64,000 bases of DNA. Origin: an uncultured Ferrovum sp. (GTDB lineage: Bacteria; Pseudomonadota; Gammaproteobacteria; Burkholderiales; Ferrovaceae). The translations under genes were made by a program, and so were the position numbers. The stretch lies in assembly GCA_903893215.1 (NCBI GenBank), contig CAITLJ010000054.1:16992-80991 (forward strand), given 5' to 3'. Under the pieces are notes generated by a model, which saw nothing but the letters and a program-made list of their open reading frames with translations, was not told the origin of the DNA and did not search any database. This document shows, piece by piece, positions 27,736-37,560 of this stretch. Position 1 is the stretch's first letter. Each line of letters starts with the position of its first letter.

Positions 27736-29094
27736 TCAGTCGCCGGTTGGGCTGGCCTGCACGTGCACCCGGCCGTCCCCCAGGACCACCGTCAGGGCAT
27801 CGCCCGTCACCACCTGTCGCACCGAGCGCACCAGGCGGCCATCGGCCAGATAGGTCAGACTGTAGCCGCGCGCCAGCACCTCGCCGGGATCCAGCAGCTT
27901 GAGTGCCTGCGCGTGCCCCGCCAGTGCCACCTGCTGCGCGCGCACCACCTGCTGCCAGGCGCGTTGCAGTCGTTGCTGCTGCTGCGCCACCTGTTGGCCT
28001 GCCTCGCGCACGTGCGTCTGCACCGCCTTGTGCAGGCGCAGCCCCTGCGCCTCGAGCGCCGTGCGCCGCAGGTGCAGCGCCTGTCCGGGATGTACCAGCC
28101 GCGCACCGAGCCGGTCGAGTGCCCAACTGCGCGTGTCCTGTTGCCGGCGCGCCGCGCTGCGCAGCCGTTGGCGGCGCTGCTGCAGTTGCAGGTGCAGTCG
28201 CTCCAGCCGGGTATCTGCGGTCTGCCAGAGCCGGCGCTGGAGCCCCTGCAGCGCCTGCAGCTGATCTTGCCGCGGCGGTGCGCACAGTTCAGCCGCTGCC
28301 GTGGGGGTGGGGGCGCGCATGTCGGCCGCAAAATCGGCAATCGTGAAGTCGGTTTCATGGCCGACGCCGCTGACCACCGGCAAGGCCGAGCTGGCGAGGG
28401 CGCGAGCCAGCGCTTCGTCGTTGAACGCCCACAGGTCTTCGATGCTGCCACCGCCCCGGCACAGTATCAGCACGTCCACCTCGTCGCGCCGATTGGCTGC
28501 GCGCAGCGCTGCCAGCAGGGCGGCCGGCGCTTCGCTGCCCTGCACCGGACTGGGATACAGGATCACCGGAATCTGCGGAGCGCGGCGCCGCAGGGTACTC
28601 AGCACGTCGCGCAGTGCCGCAGCGGCCGGTGACGTGATCACGCCAATTGCCCGCGGCGCAGAGGGGAGGGGACGCTTGCGCGCAGGATCGAACAGGCCCT
28701 CCAGTTCAAGCTGCTGCCGCAGCCGGGCAAACGCTTCATACAGCGCGCCCTGTCCTGCCGGACGCAGGTTCTCGACCACCAGCTGGAATTCACCGCGCGC
28801 CTCATACAGGGTGGGCAGGGCGCGCGCTTCTACCGCGTCGCCGTTGCGTGGCTGCCAGTCCAGCCACTGGTTACGTCCGCGGAACATGGCACAGCGCACC
28901 TGTGCACTGCTGTCCTTGAGCGAGAAGTACCAGTGACCTGAAGTTGCCCGGGTGAAACCGCTGATTTCGCCAGCGACCCACTGCAAGGGATGGGCCTGCT
29001 CGATGCTGCGGCGCACCTGACGCGCCAGTTCGGACACGCTGATCGCGCGGTTGGCGGGGGGTGTTGCCGGGTCAAGTGGCAGTGCTGAAGTCAT
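27736..29094 (-). CDS. xseA: Exodeoxyribonuclease VII large subunit
   Basis: Catalytic subunit of exonuclease VII, which degrades single-stranded DNA in both directions. The 452-aa protein has an N-terminal OB fold (VAGEISGFTRATSGHWYFSLKD) and a catalytic core with AIGVITSPAAAALRDVLSTL, RGGGSIEDLWAFND and GVGHETDFTIADFAADMRAPTPTAAAEL. A Gln/Arg-rich coiled-coil region for small-subunit binding follows, then the C-terminal LDPGEVLARGYSL. Length normal. Divergent from exbB. Confidence 0.96.
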   Translation of the reverse strand: MTSALPLDPATPPANRAISVSELARQVRRSIEQAHPLQWVAGEISGFTRATSGHWYFSLKDSSAQVRCAMFRGRNQWLDWQPRNGDAVEARALPTLYEARGEFQLVVENLRPAGQGALYEAFARLRQQLELEGLFDPARKRPLPSAPRAIGVITSPAAAALRDVLSTLRRRAPQIPVILYPSPVQGSEAPAALLAALRAANRRDEVDVLILCRGGGSIEDLWAFNDEALARALASSALPVVSGVGHETDFTIADFAADMRAPTPTAAAELCAPPRQDQLQALQGLQRRLWQTADTRLERLHLQLQQRRQRLRSAARRQQDTRSWALDRLGARLVHPGQALHLRRTALEAQGLRLHKAVQTHVREAGQQVAQQQQRLQRAWQQVVRAQQVALAGHAQALKLLDPGEVLARGYSLTYLADGRLVRSVRQVVTGDALTVVLGDGRVHVQASPTGD

Positions 29095-29166
29095 TGCAAG
29101 GATTCCGGGGCGGCGGCGGTGATGAAATTTTTGTTGACAATCAATACTGGTAGTTAAGTCTTTGTA

Positions 29167-29181
29167 TCATAACGATTATCG
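29167..29181 (+). promoter_or_regulatory. Fur-box-like sequence upstream of exbB
   Basis: TCATAACGATTATCG matches the 7-1-7 Fur consensus TGATAATnATTATCA at 11 of 14 positions. It lies in the AT-rich space between xseA and exbB. ExbB/ExbD energise TonB-dependent iron uptake and are often Fur-controlled. Binding is inferred only. Confidence 0.4.
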
Positions 29182-29364
29182 CGGTTCGATCAAAATTTGT
29201 ACGTGACAGAAAAAATCCTTTGCACTGGGAGACTTACCCCTCTTGACCAAAATTCACCCACAAGTTTATCCACAGAGAATGTGGACAAGTTCGAATAGGC
29301 TGAAGAATTGCCGCTTTCCGGTACACTACGCGCTTCCTTTTCCATCGTTGCTGCGGGTGCTGCC

Positions 29365-29973
29365 TTGCTTACGATCCTTGAAGCGGCCGGTTGGCCGAGT
29401 TGGCTGCTGGTGCTGTGTTCGATCATTTCACTTGCCATTATCCTCGAGCGTAGCTGGGCCTTGCGCCTCTCTGTGGTCGCGCCCAAGGAATTGCTGGGTC
29501 GCGTGGTGCAGGAATACGAGACCCGCGGCGTCAACCGCGAGGTACTCGGCCGGCTCGCCCAGTCCAGCTTGCTGGGCCGCATCCTGGCCGCCGGCCTGAC
29601 CAATGCCAACGCCAGCCGCGAGGTGATGAAGGAAGCGATTGAGGAATCGGGTCGCGCCGTGCTGGTCGAACTGGAGCGCTTTCTGACCACGCTGGGCACC
29701 ATTGCCTCGATCAGCCCCCTGCTCGGACTGTTCGGCACCGTGATCGGCATGATCGTGATCTTTCGCACCTCCGGTCCCTCCGGTGGCGGCCCGGCCGAAC
29801 TGGCGCATGGCATCTCGATCGCGCTGTACAACACGGCCTTTGGTTTGATCGTGGCGATTCCCTCGCTGATCTTTCATCGCCATTTCCGTGCCCGGGTCGA
29901 CCTGCTGGTGGTCGAGATGGAGCAGCAGGCGATCAAGTTGGTCGAGATCGTCCACGGCGACCGCAGCCGCTGA
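29365..29973 (+). CDS. exbB: MotA/TolQ/ExbB proton channel family protein
   Basis: Inner-membrane stator subunit that uses the proton gradient to drive TonB or Tol. The 202-aa product from the TTG at 29365 (LTILEAAGWPSWLLVLCSII) has three membrane segments and the family core GTIASISPLLGLFGTVIGMIVIF. The frame is open to a TTG at 29308, but the shorter start matches related proteins. Followed by exbD in the conserved exbB-exbD-lpxK-kdsB-adk order. TolQ cannot be fully excluded, but no tolA/B/pal genes are present. Confidence 0.88.
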   Translation: MLTILEAAGWPSWLLVLCSIISLAIILERSWALRLSVVAPKELLGRVVQEYETRGVNREVLGRLAQSSLLGRILAAGLTNANASREVMKEAIEESGRAVLVELERFLTTLGTIASISPLLGLFGTVIGMIVIFRTSGPSGGGPAELAHGISIALYNTAFGLIVAIPSLIFHRHFRARVDLLVVEMEQQAIKLVEIVHGDRSR

Positions 29974-29983
29974 GGGCCCGCGC

Positions 29984-30406
29984 ATGAACTTTCGTCGTGG
30001 CCGTGCGCGTGAAGAGGTCGAGATCAACCTGATCCCGATGATCGACGTATTGCTGGTGATCCTGATTTTTCTGATGGTCACCACCACCTTTGCCAAGTAC
30101 ACCGAACTGCGCATCAACCTGCCGCAGGCCAATGGTGAAACCAGCCGGGACCAGCCCACCCTGATCAACGTGGCCGTCGATGCAGTGGGGCACTATCTGG
30201 TCAATGACGCGCCGGCCAACTTCACCGATCCGGATGCCTTTGCCGCCGTGTTGCGGCAGGCGGTGGCCGGGCGCAAGGACCCGATTGTTGCGATCAGCGC
30301 CGACGCCACCTCCACCCATCAATCCGTGGTCAACATCATGGAAGCGGCCCGTCGGGCCGGTATTGCGCACGTCACCTTCACCACCCAGGGTGCAACCGGA
30401 CGCTGA
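29984..30406 (+). CDS. exbD: ExbD/TolR family biopolymer transport protein
   Basis: A 140-aa single-pass inner-membrane protein partner of ExbB. The transmembrane segment INLIPMIDVLLVILIFLMVTTTF includes the essential Asp for proton transfer, and the periplasmic domain ends DATSTHQSVVNIMEAARRAGI. Ten bases separate it from exbB. The ATG at 29984 is certain from the family start MNFRRGRAREEVEINLIPMID. The downstream lpxK start overlaps its end. Confidence 0.93.
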   Translation: MNFRRGRAREEVEINLIPMIDVLLVILIFLMVTTTFAKYTELRINLPQANGETSRDQPTLINVAVDAVGHYLVNDAPANFTDPDAFAAVLRQAVAGRKDPIVAISADATSTHQSVVNIMEAARRAGIAHVTFTTQGATGR

Positions 30407-31484
30407 GCGCGGGCAGCGCCCGTTCGAGCGCTGGCTGGTCCGGCGCTGGTATGGCCGCTGGCCGGTCTTTTGGCTGTTGCCGTTGGCACTCCTGTTTGCA
30501 GTGGTCACCGCAGTGCGGCGTCAGCTCTTTCAGTCGGGGTGGCTGCAGCGCCAGCAATTGCCGGTGCCCGTGGTGGTGGTCGGCAATCTGGTGGCCGGCG
30601 GTGCCGGCAAGACACCCACCGTGATTGCCCTGGTGGAGGGCCTGCGGGCGCGTGGGTGGCATCCAGGCGTGCTGTCGCGTGGCTACGGCGGTCAGCAGCA
30701 GGCCACTGGTCTGGTGACGGGCGCATCTTCGGCAAGGACCTGTGGTGACGAGGCCGTGCTGCTGGCGCGCCGCCTGGGTGTGCCGCTGGCGATTGGCCGC
30801 GGGCGGGCGCAGGCCGGCCGCGTGTTGCTGACGGCGCACCCTGCGGTGGACTGCCTGGTTTGCGATGATGGCCTGCAGCATTACGCGCTGCAGCGCAATG
30901 TGGAACTGGCGGTGATCGACCGCCTGCGGGGTCTGGGCAACCATTGGCTGCTGCCGGCAGGGCCTTTGCGAGAGGGCGCGCGCCGGTTGCGCAGCGTGAC
31001 GGCAGCCGTGGTGCATGGTGAAGCGCCTGATGCGCGGCGTGCCCGGCGGCTGACGCAGGCCTTGCGCCTGGCCCCAGCCGTGGCCGAATTGCAACTGGAC
31101 ATGCAGCCGCCGCATCCGCTGGTGCAGGATGATGCGTCCGTCCTGTGCACGCAGACGGCAGCACAGGCTTGGTCGCACTGGAAAGGGCGTTCCGTTCATG
31201 CGGTGGCAGGCATCGGTCACCCGGCGCGGTTTTTTGCCGGCTTGCGCGCGCAGGGGTTGGTGGTGATCGAACACCCATTTCCGGACCACCATGCGTTTGT
31301 GGCGGCCGACCTTGCGTTCGACGACGCGCTGCCGGTGCTGCTGACTGAAAAGGATGCAGTAAAATGTGATGCACTGACGGCCCGCAATCTTTGGGTCGTC
31401 CCCCTGCAGGCGGCCTTGCCGGCTGCTTTCCTGGATCAACTCTCAACTCGGCTGGAGTCGCTGCGTGGACGCAAAACTTCTTGA
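30390..31484 (+). CDS. lpxK: Tetraacyldisaccharide 4'-kinase
   Basis: Phosphorylates the lipid A disaccharide precursor at the inner membrane. The 364-aa protein has one N-terminal membrane anchor ([17 protein letters not shown]), the P-loop-like [33 protein letters not shown] and [12 protein letters not shown], plus the late FPDHHAF and [10 protein letters not shown] segments. The GTG at 30390 overlaps the end of exbD by 17 bases and has no close alternative, so translational coupling is likely. The C-terminus overlaps the Trm112-like gene. Confidence 0.93.
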   Translation: MQPDAERGQRPFERWLVRRWYGRWPVFWLLPLALLFAVVTAVRRQLFQSGWLQRQQLPVPVVVVGNLVAGGAGKTPTVIALVEGLRARGWHPGVLSRGYGGQQQATGLVTGASSARTCGDEAVLLARRLGVPLAIGRGRAQAGRVLLTAHPAVDCLVCDDGLQHYALQRNVELAVIDRLRGLGNHWLLPAGPLREGARRLRSVTAAVVHGEAPDARRARRLTQALRLAPAVAELQLDMQPPHPLVQDDASVLCTQTAAQAWSHWKGRSVHAVAGIGHPARFFAGLRAQGLVVIEHPFPDHHAFVAADLAFDDALPVLLTEKDAVKCDALTARNLWVVPLQAALPAAFLDQLSTRLESLRGRKTS

Positions 31485-31644
31485 AATCCTGGTGTGCCCG
31501 GTCTGCAAGGGACCGTTGCTGGTGCGCCGCGAGGCGTCCGACCTGGTGTGCAAACCGTGTCGGCTGGCTTTTCCGGTGCGCGATGGCATTCCGGTGATGC
31601 TGGTTGACGATGCACAGGCCCTGCCGGCCGGGCTCGACCTCTGA
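31465..31644 (+). CDS. Trm112/YcaR family small zinc-ribbon-like protein
   Basis: A 59-aa protein starting at GTG 31465: [18 protein letters not shown], then [21 protein letters not shown]. The two CxxC pairs form the Trm112-type ribbon. In betaproteobacteria this small gene is always between lpxK and kdsB, as here, which supports the short call. Its start overlaps the lpxK end by 20 bases. Function in bacteria is not established; eukaryotic Trm112 activates methyltransferases. Confidence 0.9.
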   Translation: MDAKLLEILVCPVCKGPLLVRREASDLVCKPCRLAFPVRDGIPVMLVDDAQALPAGLDL

Positions 31645-31658
31645 GCACCCAGGGCGAC

Positions 31659-32471
31659 ATGGCGCGCGGTACACCCTTCACCGTCCTGATTCCGGCGCGC
31701 CTGGCGTCCACCCGGCTACCCCGCAAACCCTTGCTCGACCTGGGCGGCCAGCCGATGGTGGTGCGCTGCTGCGAGCGCGCCGTGCAGTCGGGTGCGCGCC
31801 GGGTGGTGGTGGCGACGGATGATGCCGACATCCTGGCTGCCGTGGCGCGTGCCGGTTGCGAGGCCGTGCTGACCCGCACGGATCACGCCACCGGCACCGA
31901 TCGCCTGGCCGAGGCCGCCACGCTGCTCGGACTGGCCGATGACGAGATCGTGGTCAACCTGCAGGGCGACGAGCCGCTGATCGAACCCGGGCTGCTGGCC
32001 GAGGTGGCAACCCGGCTGGCCGGGCGCCCGGACGCCGTGATGTGCACGGTGGCGCATCCGCTGCACACCCTCAGCGACTGGTTCAATCCGGCCGTGGTGA
32101 AGGTGGTGCTGAACGGGTTGGGCGACGCGCACTGGTTTTCGCGGGCGCCGCTGCCCTGGGCTCGGGATGCCCTGGCGTCACTCAGCCTGAACGCGGCAGA
32201 CGGCCTTCCCGTCGGGGACCTGCCCGTCGGCGTTCAACCCCTGCGGCATATTGGCCTATACGCCTATCGACGCCATTTTTTACCCACCTACACGGCGTTG
32301 CCGATGCCGGATTGCGAGCGCCAGGAGGCACTCGAGCAGCTGCGGGTGCTGTTTCATGGCGAGCGGATTGCGTGTGTGGTGGTTGATCATGCGCCGCCGG
32401 CCGGCATCGACACGCCTGAAGACCTTGCGCGGGTGCGGGCCTTATTTGACCGACCCGGTCAGCTAGGGTAG
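31659..32471 (+). CDS. kdsB: 3-deoxy-manno-octulosonate cytidylyltransferase
   Basis: Activates Kdo with CTP for lipopolysaccharide core synthesis. The 270-aa protein shows VLIPARLASTRLPRKPLLDL at the start, then VVVATDD, HATGTDRLAEAA and VVNLQGDEPLIEP, all KdsB signatures, and ends with the expected EQLRVLFHGERIACV and GIDTPEDLARV. The ATG at 31659 fits the family. Together with lpxK it provides envelope (lipid A/core) functions to this gene block. Confidence 0.96.
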   Translation: MARGTPFTVLIPARLASTRLPRKPLLDLGGQPMVVRCCERAVQSGARRVVVATDDADILAAVARAGCEAVLTRTDHATGTDRLAEAATLLGLADDEIVVNLQGDEPLIEPGLLAEVATRLAGRPDAVMCTVAHPLHTLSDWFNPAVVKVVLNGLGDAHWFSRAPLPWARDALASLSLNAADGLPVGDLPVGVQPLRHIGLYAYRRHFLPTYTALPMPDCERQEALEQLRVLFHGERIACVVVDHAPPAGIDTPEDLARVRALFDRPGQLG

Positions 32472-33203
<732 letters not shown>

Positions 33204-33207
33204 TCTC

Positions 33208-34476
33208 ATGGCAGCCCGACCGAAGAACGCGTTTTATGCGCAATCCGGTGGTGTCACGGCCGTGATCAATGCGTCCGCGTGCGGTGTGATCGAGACTGCG
33301 CGCAAATATCCGGAACAGATCGGTACCGTTTACGCCGGCCTGAACGGCATCCTCGGTGCCTTGCAGGAAAACCTGATCGACACCGGCAAGGAAAGCGTTG
33401 AAGCCATCTCGGCACTGCGTCACACACCGTCGGGGGCGTTCGGTTCGGCACGCTACAAACTGAAGGGGCTGGAACAGAACCGCGCCGAGTATGAACGCCT
33501 GATCGAGGTGTTCCGCGCCTGGAACATCGGGTACTTCTTTTACAACGGCGGCGGCGATTCACAGGATACCGCGCACAAGGTCTCGCAGATCGGCGCCGAG
33601 CTGGGCTATCCGGTGATTTGTGTGGGTGTGCCAAAAACCATCGACAACGACCTGCCGCACACCGATTGCTGCCCCGGTTTTGGTTCGGTGGCCAAATATG
33701 TCGCCACCTCAATCCGCGAGGCCGGCTTTGACGTGGCTTCGATGGCGGCCACCTCCACCAAGGTGTTCGTGCTGGAGGTGATGGGGCGTCATGCCGGCTG
33801 GATCACGGCCGCCTGCGGCCTGGCCACCGAGAAGACCGGACAGGCTCCGCACATCCTGCTGTTTCCGGAAATTCCCTTTGACGAGGCAAAGTTTCTTGCC
33901 CGCGTGGACGAATGTGTCAAGACCTACGGCAACTGCGTGATCGGTGTCAGTGAAGGCATCCATACTGCCGACGGCAAATTCCTCGCCGACAGCGGCTTGC
34001 GGGATGCTTTTGGCCACGCCCAGCTGGGTGGGGTGGCGCCAGTGATTGCCAATCTGGTCAAGCAGAGGCTGGGCTACAAATACCACTGGGCGGTGGCTGA
34101 CTACCTGCAGCGCGCGGCGCGCCATCTGGCGTCGGCCACGGATGTGAAGCAGGCCTACGCCATGGGCAAGGCCGCCGTGGAACTCGCTGTGAAGGGGCAT
34201 AATGCCGTCATGCCCACCATTGTGCGGGTATCAGACGCACCCTACAAATGGAAGGTCGGCAAGGTGGCACTGGCCGAGGTGGCCAATGTGGAACGCAAGA
34301 TGCCGCGTGATTTCATCACCGACGATGGCTTTCACATCACTGCCAAATGCCGCCGTTACCTTGCGCCATTGATCGAGGGTGAAGACTACCCGCCCTACCG
34401 CAATGGCCTGCCGGATTACGTGCGGCTGAAGCTCAAGCCGGTCAAGCGCAAGCTCAACACCGAATTCAAGGTGTGA
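33208..34476 (+). CDS. Pyrophosphate-dependent 6-phosphofructokinase
   Basis: Phosphorylates fructose 6-phosphate with PPi (reversible), in glycolysis or gluconeogenesis. The 422-aa protein has the donor-site motif YNGGGDSQDTAHKVS and the PKTIDNDLPHTDCCPGFGS block; the lysine before TIDND is the mark of PPi-linked enzymes. VFVLEVMGRHAGWITAA and the end GNCVIGVSEGI also match. Starts at the ATG at 33208, 4 bases after adk. Widespread in beta- and other proteobacteria lacking ATP-type Pfk. Confidence 0.92.
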   Translation: MAARPKNAFYAQSGGVTAVINASACGVIETARKYPEQIGTVYAGLNGILGALQENLIDTGKESVEAISALRHTPSGAFGSARYKLKGLEQNRAEYERLIEVFRAWNIGYFFYNGGGDSQDTAHKVSQIGAELGYPVICVGVPKTIDNDLPHTDCCPGFGSVAKYVATSIREAGFDVASMAATSTKVFVLEVMGRHAGWITAACGLATEKTGQAPHILLFPEIPFDEAKFLARVDECVKTYGNCVIGVSEGIHTADGKFLADSGLRDAFGHAQLGGVAPVIANLVKQRLGYKYHWAVADYLQRAARHLASATDVKQAYAMGKAAVELAVKGHNAVMPTIVRVSDAPYKWKVGKVALAEVANVERKMPRDFITDDGFHITAKCRRYLAPLIEGEDYPPYRNGLPDYVRLKLKPVKRKLNTEFKV

Positions 34477-34492
34477 GCGCACCGTCCCTGCA

Positions 34493-35185
34493 TTGAGTCA
34501 AGACGCCCCCCGCCCTGCTTCGGCCGTCGTGCCCGTCATGGCGGGGGAAGATGCAGCCTTGCTGCGTCAGCGGCTACACGCCCTGCTGGAATCCTCGCAA
34601 GGGCAGCTGGATCAGCCAGCTGACGGTCGCCTGCTGATGACCCCGCAGGAGCAGGACGCCGCGCATCCGGCGGCGGTGCTGGTGGCAGTGGTCAACCTGC
34701 CGGAGGGGCCCGCCATCCTGCTTACCCGGCGTACCGAGCATTTGCAGCATCACGCCGGCCAGATCAGTTTTGCCGGCGGTCGCACCGATCCCGCCGACCG
34801 GGATCCTGTCCATACCGCCCTGCGAGAGGCGCAGGAAGAGATCGGTCTGGACCTTGCAGACGTGCGCATCCTCGGGCAGTTGCCCGAGTTCTTCATTCCC
34901 ACCGGATATCGGGTCACACCTGTGCTGGCCTGGCTGGACCTGCCGCCCCGGCTGCGTGCCGACCCCGACGAGGTGGCTGAAATTTTCTATTTGCCGACCC
35001 GTCTGGCTCTCGACCCCGCCGCCTGGCAGTTGGAACAGCTTGAGCGGAAGGGGGGCGTGCGTTCCATCTGGGTGATGACATTTGAAGGCCGTCGCATCTG
35101 GGGCGCCACTGCTGGCATCCTGATGTGGCTGGCCCAGACGCTGCACCAGACGCTGCCGCGAACGTTACCCCGGACGCTGGACTAG
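34493..35185 (+). CDS. NUDIX hydrolase (CoA pyrophosphatase-like)
   Basis: A 230-aa protein with the Nudix box FAGGRTDPADRDPVHTALREAQEEIGLDL, preceded by LTRRTEHLQHHAGQISFAGGR, which is the arrangement of CoA diphosphatases (NudL-type) that hydrolyse CoA to phosphopantetheine and 3',5'-ADP. The TTG at 34493 is the longest start; an ATG at 34538 gives 215 aa and is equally possible. The C-terminus carries an imperfect QTLPRTLPRTLD repeat. Follows the phosphofructokinase gene by 16 bases. Confidence 0.88.
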   Translation: MSQDAPRPASAVVPVMAGEDAALLRQRLHALLESSQGQLDQPADGRLLMTPQEQDAAHPAAVLVAVVNLPEGPAILLTRRTEHLQHHAGQISFAGGRTDPADRDPVHTALREAQEEIGLDLADVRILGQLPEFFIPTGYRVTPVLAWLDLPPRLRADPDEVAEIFYLPTRLALDPAAWQLEQLERKGGVRSIWVMTFEGRRIWGATAGILMWLAQTLHQTLPRTLPRTLD

Positions 35186-35217
35186 ACGGCCAGGCTACCC
35201 GCTGGCGGCCGTTGCAT

Positions 35218-36195
35218 TCAGCGACCGTTGGCCTTCTTGAAATGCTCGGTGGCCGAGACCAGGGCGGAACGGATGCCCGGCTCGAAGGCGGCATGCCCGG
35301 CATCGGCTACCACCGTGTAGTGGGCCTCCGGCCAGGCCAGGTGCAGGTCATATGCCGACATGGCAGGGCACACCGCGTCATAGCGGCCCTGCACGATGTA
35401 GGCAGGCAGGTGACGGATGCGGTGCACGTTGTCGAGCAGGGCATTGTCGGGCAGGAAAATGTTGTTGACGAAGTAATGCGCCTCGATGCGCGCAAGGCTC
35501 AACGCCACATGGTCGCTTGCAAAGTGCGACACGGTGCCGGGATTGGGCAGCAGGGTGCTGCAGGCGCCTTCGTAAGTGCCCCATGCGCGGGCGGCCGGCA
35601 GATGCACCGCCGGATCGGGATCGGTCAGGCGGCGATAGTAGGCGTGCAGCAGATCGTTGCGTTCTGCGTGCGGGATTGGTGCACAGAAGGCATCCCAGCG
35701 GTCCGGGAAGATGTGACGCAGGCCGTACAGGAACCAGTCGATCTCCACTGGCCGGCACAGGAAAATGCCGCGCAGCACCAGCCCCAGGCACTGCTCCGGA
35801 TGCGCCTCGGCGTAAGCCAATGCCAGCGTGCTGCCCCAGCTGCCGCCAAACACCAGCCAGCGCTCGATGCCCAGTTTCTTGCGCAAGGCTTCGATGTCGG
35901 CGATCAGATGCGGGGTGGTGTTCTTGTGCAGTTCGCCGAACGGTCGCGAACGCCCTGCGCCGCGCTGGTCGAAGATCACGATGCGGTAGGCAGCCGGGTC
36001 AAAGAAGCGGCGGTGTTGGGGGCCGGAACCGGCACCGGGGCCGCCATGGAGGAATACGACCGGAATGCCGGCCGGGTTGCCGGATTCTTCCCAGTACATT
36101 GCGTGCACGTCATCCAGCTGCAGATAGCCGGTGTCGTAGGGGCTTGTTTCGGGAAACAGCGATTGCAATTCTGGCGCTTCGGAATAGGGCGGCAT
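35218..36195 (-). CDS. pip: Proline iminopeptidase
   Basis: A 325-aa alpha/beta hydrolase (S33) that removes N-terminal proline from peptides. Oxyanion-hole HGGPG appears in VVFLHGGPGAGSG, the nucleophile elbow in GGSWGSTLALAYA, DQRGAGRSRP is typical of the family, and the late D/H residues lie in GRYDAVCP and DAGHAAFEP. The start at ATG 36195 (MPPYSEAPELQ) is chosen because the upstream frame extension to 36396 lacks signals and would overlap the phaZ promoter region. Divergent from phaZ. Confidence 0.93.
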   Translation of the reverse strand: MPPYSEAPELQSLFPETSPYDTGYLQLDDVHAMYWEESGNPAGIPVVFLHGGPGAGSGPQHRRFFDPAAYRIVIFDQRGAGRSRPFGELHKNTTPHLIADIEALRKKLGIERWLVFGGSWGSTLALAYAEAHPEQCLGLVLRGIFLCRPVEIDWFLYGLRHIFPDRWDAFCAPIPHAERNDLLHAYYRRLTDPDPAVHLPAARAWGTYEGACSTLLPNPGTVSHFASDHVALSLARIEAHYFVNNIFLPDNALLDNVHRIRHLPAYIVQGRYDAVCPAMSAYDLHLAWPEAHYTVVADAGHAAFEPGIRSALVSATEHFKKANGR

Positions 36196-36335
36196 TGGTA
36201 TGGGCTCAATTTTGTGACGGGCGTGCCGTAGAATTGCGGGACGCCCGGAGGCCCCTGCTGAACCGGCGCCTGCGTTATGGTTTTGAATTATTCTAGTTGA
36301 TTCAAGCGGTTCGCGCCGCCGCCGGAGAATTTCAC

Positions 36336-37556
36336 ATGCTATATGAACTCCACGAGATGCAGCACGCCTGTTTTGCGCCTTTCCGCTTGATGGCACACGC
36401 TGCTGCCGGTTTTTATGGCCACCCTGGCAGCCCGCTCAGCTACACCCCTATTTCACGCGCCATCGCGGCCGGTTCCGACCTGCTGCTGCGCACCACCCAG
36501 CGCTACGACAAGCCAGGCTTCAACCTGGGGCAAACCACCCAGGACGGCGTGATGGTGGAACTGGTGGAAGAGGTGGTCCTTGACCTGCCGTTCTGCCAGC
36601 TACTGCACTTCAGCAAGCCTGCCATGACCAACCCGGGCCCGGCCGTGCTGATTGCGGCGCCCCTGTCCGGTCATTACGCGACCCTGCTGCGCGACACGGT
36701 GCGTTCCTTCGTACAAGACCACGATGTCTATGTGACGGACTGGAAAGATGCCAAAACGGTTCCCTTGACCGAGGGTGACTTCCACTTTGATGATTACGTG
36801 CGCTACGTTCGCCAGTTCCTGTCGGTGCTGCAGGGTACGGCGCACGTGGTCAGCGTCTGCCAGCCCACCGTGCCGGTATTGGTGGCCATCGCGCTGATGG
36901 CCGCTGATCAGGATCCGGCAGCGCCGCGTTCGATGATCATGATGGGCGGGCCGATTGACACGCGCTGCAACCCGACCACCGTGAACGCCTTCGCCACCGA
37001 GCACACGCACGACTGGTTTGCCGAAAACGTGATTTATCATGTGCCGTCCAAGTACCCCGGCTACGCACGCCGCGTGTATCCTGGCTTTTTGCAGCATGCC
37101 GGCTTTGTGGCGATGAATCCCGGCCGCCATATCGATTCGCACCGCGATTATTTTTACCACCTGATCCAGGGCGACGGCGAGAGCGTCAACTCGCATCGCG
37201 CGTTTTATGATGAGTACAATGCCGTGATGGACCTGCCGGCGGACTACTATCTTGAAACCATCCAGCGCGTGTTCCAGCAACACCAGTTGCCCCGTGGCGT
37301 CATGCAATCCTGTGGCCAGCTGGTGCGTCCCGCCATGATCCGCAATACTGCACTGATGACGGTGGAAGGCGAACTGGACGACATCTCCGGCAACGGCCAG
37401 ACCCAGGCGGCCCATGACCTGTGCACCGGCATTCCGGCCGACCGCCACGCTCACCTCACCGCGCGCGAAGTCGGGCACTACGGCATCTTCAGCGGTCGCC
37501 GTTTCCGTGAAATCATTTACCCGCAATTGCGTGCCTTCGTGGCCCGCTTCGACTGA
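36336..37556 (+). CDS. phaZ: Intracellular poly(3-hydroxybutyrate) depolymerase
   Basis: Mobilises stored PHB granules. The 406-aa protein matches the PhaZ1-type intracellular depolymerases: YELHEMQHACFAPFRLMA at the start, the catalytic cysteine-type box in VVSVCQPTVPVL (Cys replaces the usual lipase serine in this family), MMGGPIDTR, and the ending REVGHYGIFSGRRFRE. The ATG at 36336 has GGAGAA upstream and fits the conserved N-terminus; the frame extends to 36297. Its stop is 4 bases before the TTG of the sensor kinase gene. Confidence 0.93.
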   Translation: MLYELHEMQHACFAPFRLMAHAAAGFYGHPGSPLSYTPISRAIAAGSDLLLRTTQRYDKPGFNLGQTTQDGVMVELVEEVVLDLPFCQLLHFSKPAMTNPGPAVLIAAPLSGHYATLLRDTVRSFVQDHDVYVTDWKDAKTVPLTEGDFHFDDYVRYVRQFLSVLQGTAHVVSVCQPTVPVLVAIALMAADQDPAAPRSMIMMGGPIDTRCNPTTVNAFATEHTHDWFAENVIYHVPSKYPGYARRVYPGFLQHAGFVAMNPGRHIDSHRDYFYHLIQGDGESVNSHRAFYDEYNAVMDLPADYYLETIQRVFQQHQLPRGVMQSCGQLVRPAMIRNTALMTVEGELDDISGNGQTQAAHDLCTGIPADRHAHLTAREVGHYGIFSGRRFREIIYPQLRAFVARFD

Positions 37557-37560
37557 CGTC

